7,003 bases of DNA. Origin: Ignavibacteriales bacterium (GTDB taxonomy: Bacteria; Bacteroidota; Ignavibacteria; Ignavibacteriales; Ignavibacteriaceae). Location of the stretch: contig JAGUXE010000294.1 in assembly GCA_020061995.1 (NCBI GenBank), forward strand, positions 1-7,003, given 5' to 3'. This document shows, piece by piece, positions 4,862 to 7,003 of the stretch (the stretch's first letter is position 1; the number at the start of each line of letters is the position of its first letter). Below the pieces are notes generated by a model. It saw only the letters and a program-made list of their open reading frames with translations, was not told the DNA's origin and made no database searches. Made by a program: the position numbers and the translations under genes.

Positions 4862-7003
4862 TTATTTGTTAAACTCTTTTTCCAAATATCTCCCGGTTAC
4901 ACTTTTAGTATTTTCGATGATATCTTCAGGTGTTCCTTGAGCAATAATATTGCCACCTGACTCACCACCTCCGGGACCTAAATCGATTATCCAATCTGCT
5001 GTTTTAATTACATCAAGATTATGTTCAACAATAACAACTGTATTTCCCTTGTCTACTAACTTATTTAATACTGAAAGTAATACACGCACATCCTCAAAAT
5101 GCAGCCCTGTAGTTGGTTCATCTAAAAAATAAATCGTTTTTCCTGTACTTACTTTACTTAGTTCTGTAGCAAGCTTCACTCGCTGAGCTTCACCACCGGA
5201 GAGTGTTGTTGCTTGCTGACCAAGACGAATATATCCTAAACCAACATCGTTTAGAGCTTTTATTTTTCTATTTATGCGTGGCAAGTCTTCAAAAAAAACG
5301 AGTGCTTCACTCACTCTCATTTCCAGTACATCTGAAATAGATTTCATTTTATATAATACTTCAAGCGTTTCAGTGTTATATCTCTTTCCTCTGCAAACAT
5401 CACATGTTACATAAACATTTGGAAGGAAATTCATCTCGATAGTTTTAAGTCCGTCACCGCTGCACTCCTCACATCTTCCGCCGGGTACGTTAAAACTAAA
5501 TCGTCCCGGAGCATAACCTCTCATTTTAGATTCCGGAAGTTGAGTAAATAAATCCCTAATGAATGTAAACAATCCCGTGTAAGTCGCCGGATTGGAACGA
5601 GGTGTTCTTCCTATTGGGGATTGATCAATTTCAATTACTTTATCAATGTTAGCAAGTCCATTTAATTTTGTATAAGGTAGAGGCACTGTCTTTGACTTAT
5701 AAATCTCTTTCATCAAGATATTTACAAGAGTTTCATTAATTAACGAAGATTTTCCCGAACCGCTAACCCCTGTAATTGCAACTAGTTTTGATAACGGGAT
5801 AATCAATTCAACATTTTTTAAATTATTTCCACTAGCCCCGGAAAGAGTTAAATTCTTTACAGTTCCGTTTCGTCTTGCTTCTGGAATTGCTATTGATCTA
5901 ATATTTTTCAAATAGTCAAGTGTAATTGAATTTGTTTTTTTTTTGCTTCCTAAAAGCTTTTTTGTATCACCCGACAAACAGATTTCCCCACCATGTTCAC
6001 CTGCTGCCGGTCCTAAATCTATGAGGTAATCTGAACTTTCTATTGTTTCCTTATCATGCTCGACAACAATTACTGTATTATTCAGATCTCTAAGATTCTT
6101 TAGAGACTTTATCAACTTAATATTATCACTCTGATGCAAACCGATACTCGGTTCATCGAGTACATATAGTACTCCGGCAAGCTGTGTCCCAATTTGAGTC
6201 GCAAGTCTTATTCGCTGAGATTCTCCACCTGATAATGTCCTGGAGTTTCTGTTTAGCGTAAGATAATCAAGTCCTACATTTAATAGAAATTCCAATCTCG
6301 AAGTAATTTCCTTAAGAATCGGTTTTGCAATAATCGCATTATTGCCTGATAATTTCACATCAGCAAAAAATCTATATGCTTTATCAATTGAAAGCGATGA
6401 GGTTTCCGCAATATTAAACCCTTTAAACTTTACCGATAGCGATTCTTTTTTTAATCTTCCTCCATTACATGAGGAACAGACAACTGTATTCATAAACGAT
6501 TCAACCCATTCACGTATTTTAGGAGAAGAAGTTCCTTCGTAATATGACTTTAAATAACCGATCATCCCGTTAAATTTATGATGATAGGTGACCCCTTTTC
6601 CACTACCGTAAGAATAACGAAAAGGTATTTTTTCTTTTGTTCCGTGAAGCAAAATATCGACTTGATCTTTTGTGAGATCGGATAATTTTGTATCAAAAGT
6701 AAAATTGTATAAATCTGCAACCGCTCTTAACTGTGCATAAATCCAGATCTCGCGCGGCTTTCCGAGTGGCGCTAACCCTTCTTCATTTATAGATTTATCC
6801 CAATCAGGAATAATATGCTCGACAAGAAACTCTTTCTTTTCCCCAAGACCATCACACAACGAACAAGAACCATACGGAGAATTGAAAGAAAATGAATTTG
6901 GAGCCATTTCCTGATAGCTTATTCCACAATCCATGCAAGCAAGATGACGACTGAAAATAAAATCAGTCTCACTATCATTTATAATTATATTGCCTTGTCC
7001 ATA
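4862..7003 (-). CDS. uvrA: UvrA, excinuclease ABC subunit A (5' partial)
   Basis: DNA-damage sensor of nucleotide excision repair; the UvrA dimer scans DNA and loads UvrB. The frame runs off the right edge; 713 residues are visible and roughly 230 N-terminal ones, including the first Walker A, are missing. An ATG at 6934 is internal (FSRHLACMDCG reads through it). Numbering from the edge: first zinc module C23/C26 with C47/C50; a CSSC element near 176-179; LSGGESQRIRLATQ from 257; Walker B LYVLDEPSIGLH 279-290; H-loop H316; second Walker A GVSGSGKSS 412-420; second zinc module C511/C514 with C534/C537; LSGGEAQRVKLATE from 601; LDEPTTG 627-633; H-loop H661. The distance from the first zinc cysteine to the C-terminus is close to that of E. 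coli UvrA, so there are no large indels. It heads the visible part of the minus-strand operon. A ten-adenine run sits between the two ATPase halves. Confidence 0.98.
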   Translation of the reverse strand, partial: YGQGNIIINDSETDFIFSRHLACMDCGISYQEMAPNSFSFNSPYGSCSLCDGLGEKKEFLVEHIIPDWDKSINEEGLAPLGKPREIWIYAQLRAVADLYNFTFDTKLSDLTKDQVDILLHGTKEKIPFRYSYGSGKGVTYHHKFNGMIGYLKSYYEGTSSPKIREWVESFMNTVVCSSCNGGRLKKESLSVKFKGFNIAETSSLSIDKAYRFFADVKLSGNNAIIAKPILKEITSRLEFLLNVGLDYLTLNRNSRTLSGGESQRIRLATQIGTQLAGVLYVLDEPSIGLHQSDNIKLIKSLKNLRDLNNTVIVVEHDKETIESSDYLIDLGPAAGEHGGEICLSGDTKKLLGSKKKTNSITLDYLKNIRSIAIPEARRNGTVKNLTLSGASGNNLKNVELIIPLSKLVAITGVSGSGKSSLINETLVNILMKEIYKSKTVPLPYTKLNGLANIDKVIEIDQSPIGRTPRSNPATYTGLFTFIRDLFTQLPESKMRGYAPGRFSFNVPGGRCEECSGDGLKTIEMNFLPNVYVTCDVCRGKRYNTETLEVLYKMKSISDVLEMRVSEALVFFEDLPRINRKIKALNDVGLGYIRLGQQATTLSGGEAQRVKLATELSKVSTGKTIYFLDEPTTGLHFEDVRVLLSVLNKLVDKGNTVVIVEHNLDVIKTADWIIDLGPGGGESGGNIIAQGTPEDIIENTKSVTGRYLEKEFNK
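5935..5944 (-). repeat. A10 homopolymer tract inside uvrA
   Basis: Ten consecutive T on the plus strand, read as AAA AAA AAA A in the uvrA message (Lys-Lys-Lys-Thr). It is the longest single-base run in the window; other runs reach about 8. It lies in the linker between the first ATPase module and the second Walker A, so a one-base slip would remove the C-terminal ATPase. Confidence 0.9.

Noticed and set aside
4950..5132. 60-codon plus-strand open frame
   Set aside because: Antisense to the Walker B and signature region of uvrA; its Pro/Ser-rich translation is a shadow of conserved Gly codons.
6342..6542. 66-codon plus-strand open frame
   Set aside because: Antisense to uvrA in a conserved region; no independent support.
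1..7003. CRISPR array, tRNA/rRNA genes, insertion sequences or phage-type genes
   Set aside because: No spaced direct repeats, cloverleaf-like segments, transposase motifs or terminal inverted repeats were noticed; coding density leaves almost no free space.

Overview
The window is an AT-rich, densely coding bacterial segment with eight protein-coding genes, no RNA genes, no mobile elements and no gap between genes longer than about 20 bases. My best guess for the source is a Bacteroidota/Ignavibacteriota-type bacterium. This rests on the low G+C, the MenG/UbiE-type quinone methyltransferase, the lysine-rich proteins and a lipoprotein with Cys-Lys-Glu after the cleavage site. It is an impression, not a computed classification.

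Layout. A short plus-strand pair occupies 3-1273. It holds the C-terminal part of a PAP2-family membrane enzyme of the Aur1-like type, cut by the left edge, and then a menaquinone/ubiquinone C-methyltransferase (ubiE/menG) that probably starts at a TTG overlapping the PAP2 stop codon. From 1277 to the right edge everything is on the minus strand and looks like one six-gene operon, read right to left: uvrA (5' end beyond the window), an AhpD-like carboxymuconolactone decarboxylase-family protein, a small multi-pass membrane protein resembling the Mpv17/PMP22 family, an amidohydrolase of the adenosine/SAH/5'-deoxyadenosine deaminase type, rdgB (XTP/dITP pyrophosphatase), and an uncharacterised lipoprotein. 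Spacings are 20, 13 and 8 nt, then two 4-nt ATGA overlaps. The two units converge with only 3 nt between their stop codons.

How the genes may work together. UvrA (nucleotide excision repair), RdgB (removal of deaminated purine nucleotides) and the deaminase (adenosine-type nucleoside turnover) share a theme of genome and nucleotide-pool hygiene. The Mpv17-like membrane protein in the same unit is the most interesting item. Eukaryotic MPV17 is linked to mitochondrial DNA maintenance and deoxynucleotide supply, and this family is rarely discussed in bacteria. The resemblance was judged by eye from conserved positions and needs a profile search. The plus-strand pair is membrane and quinone metabolism. 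Most of the window is ordinary housekeeping content.
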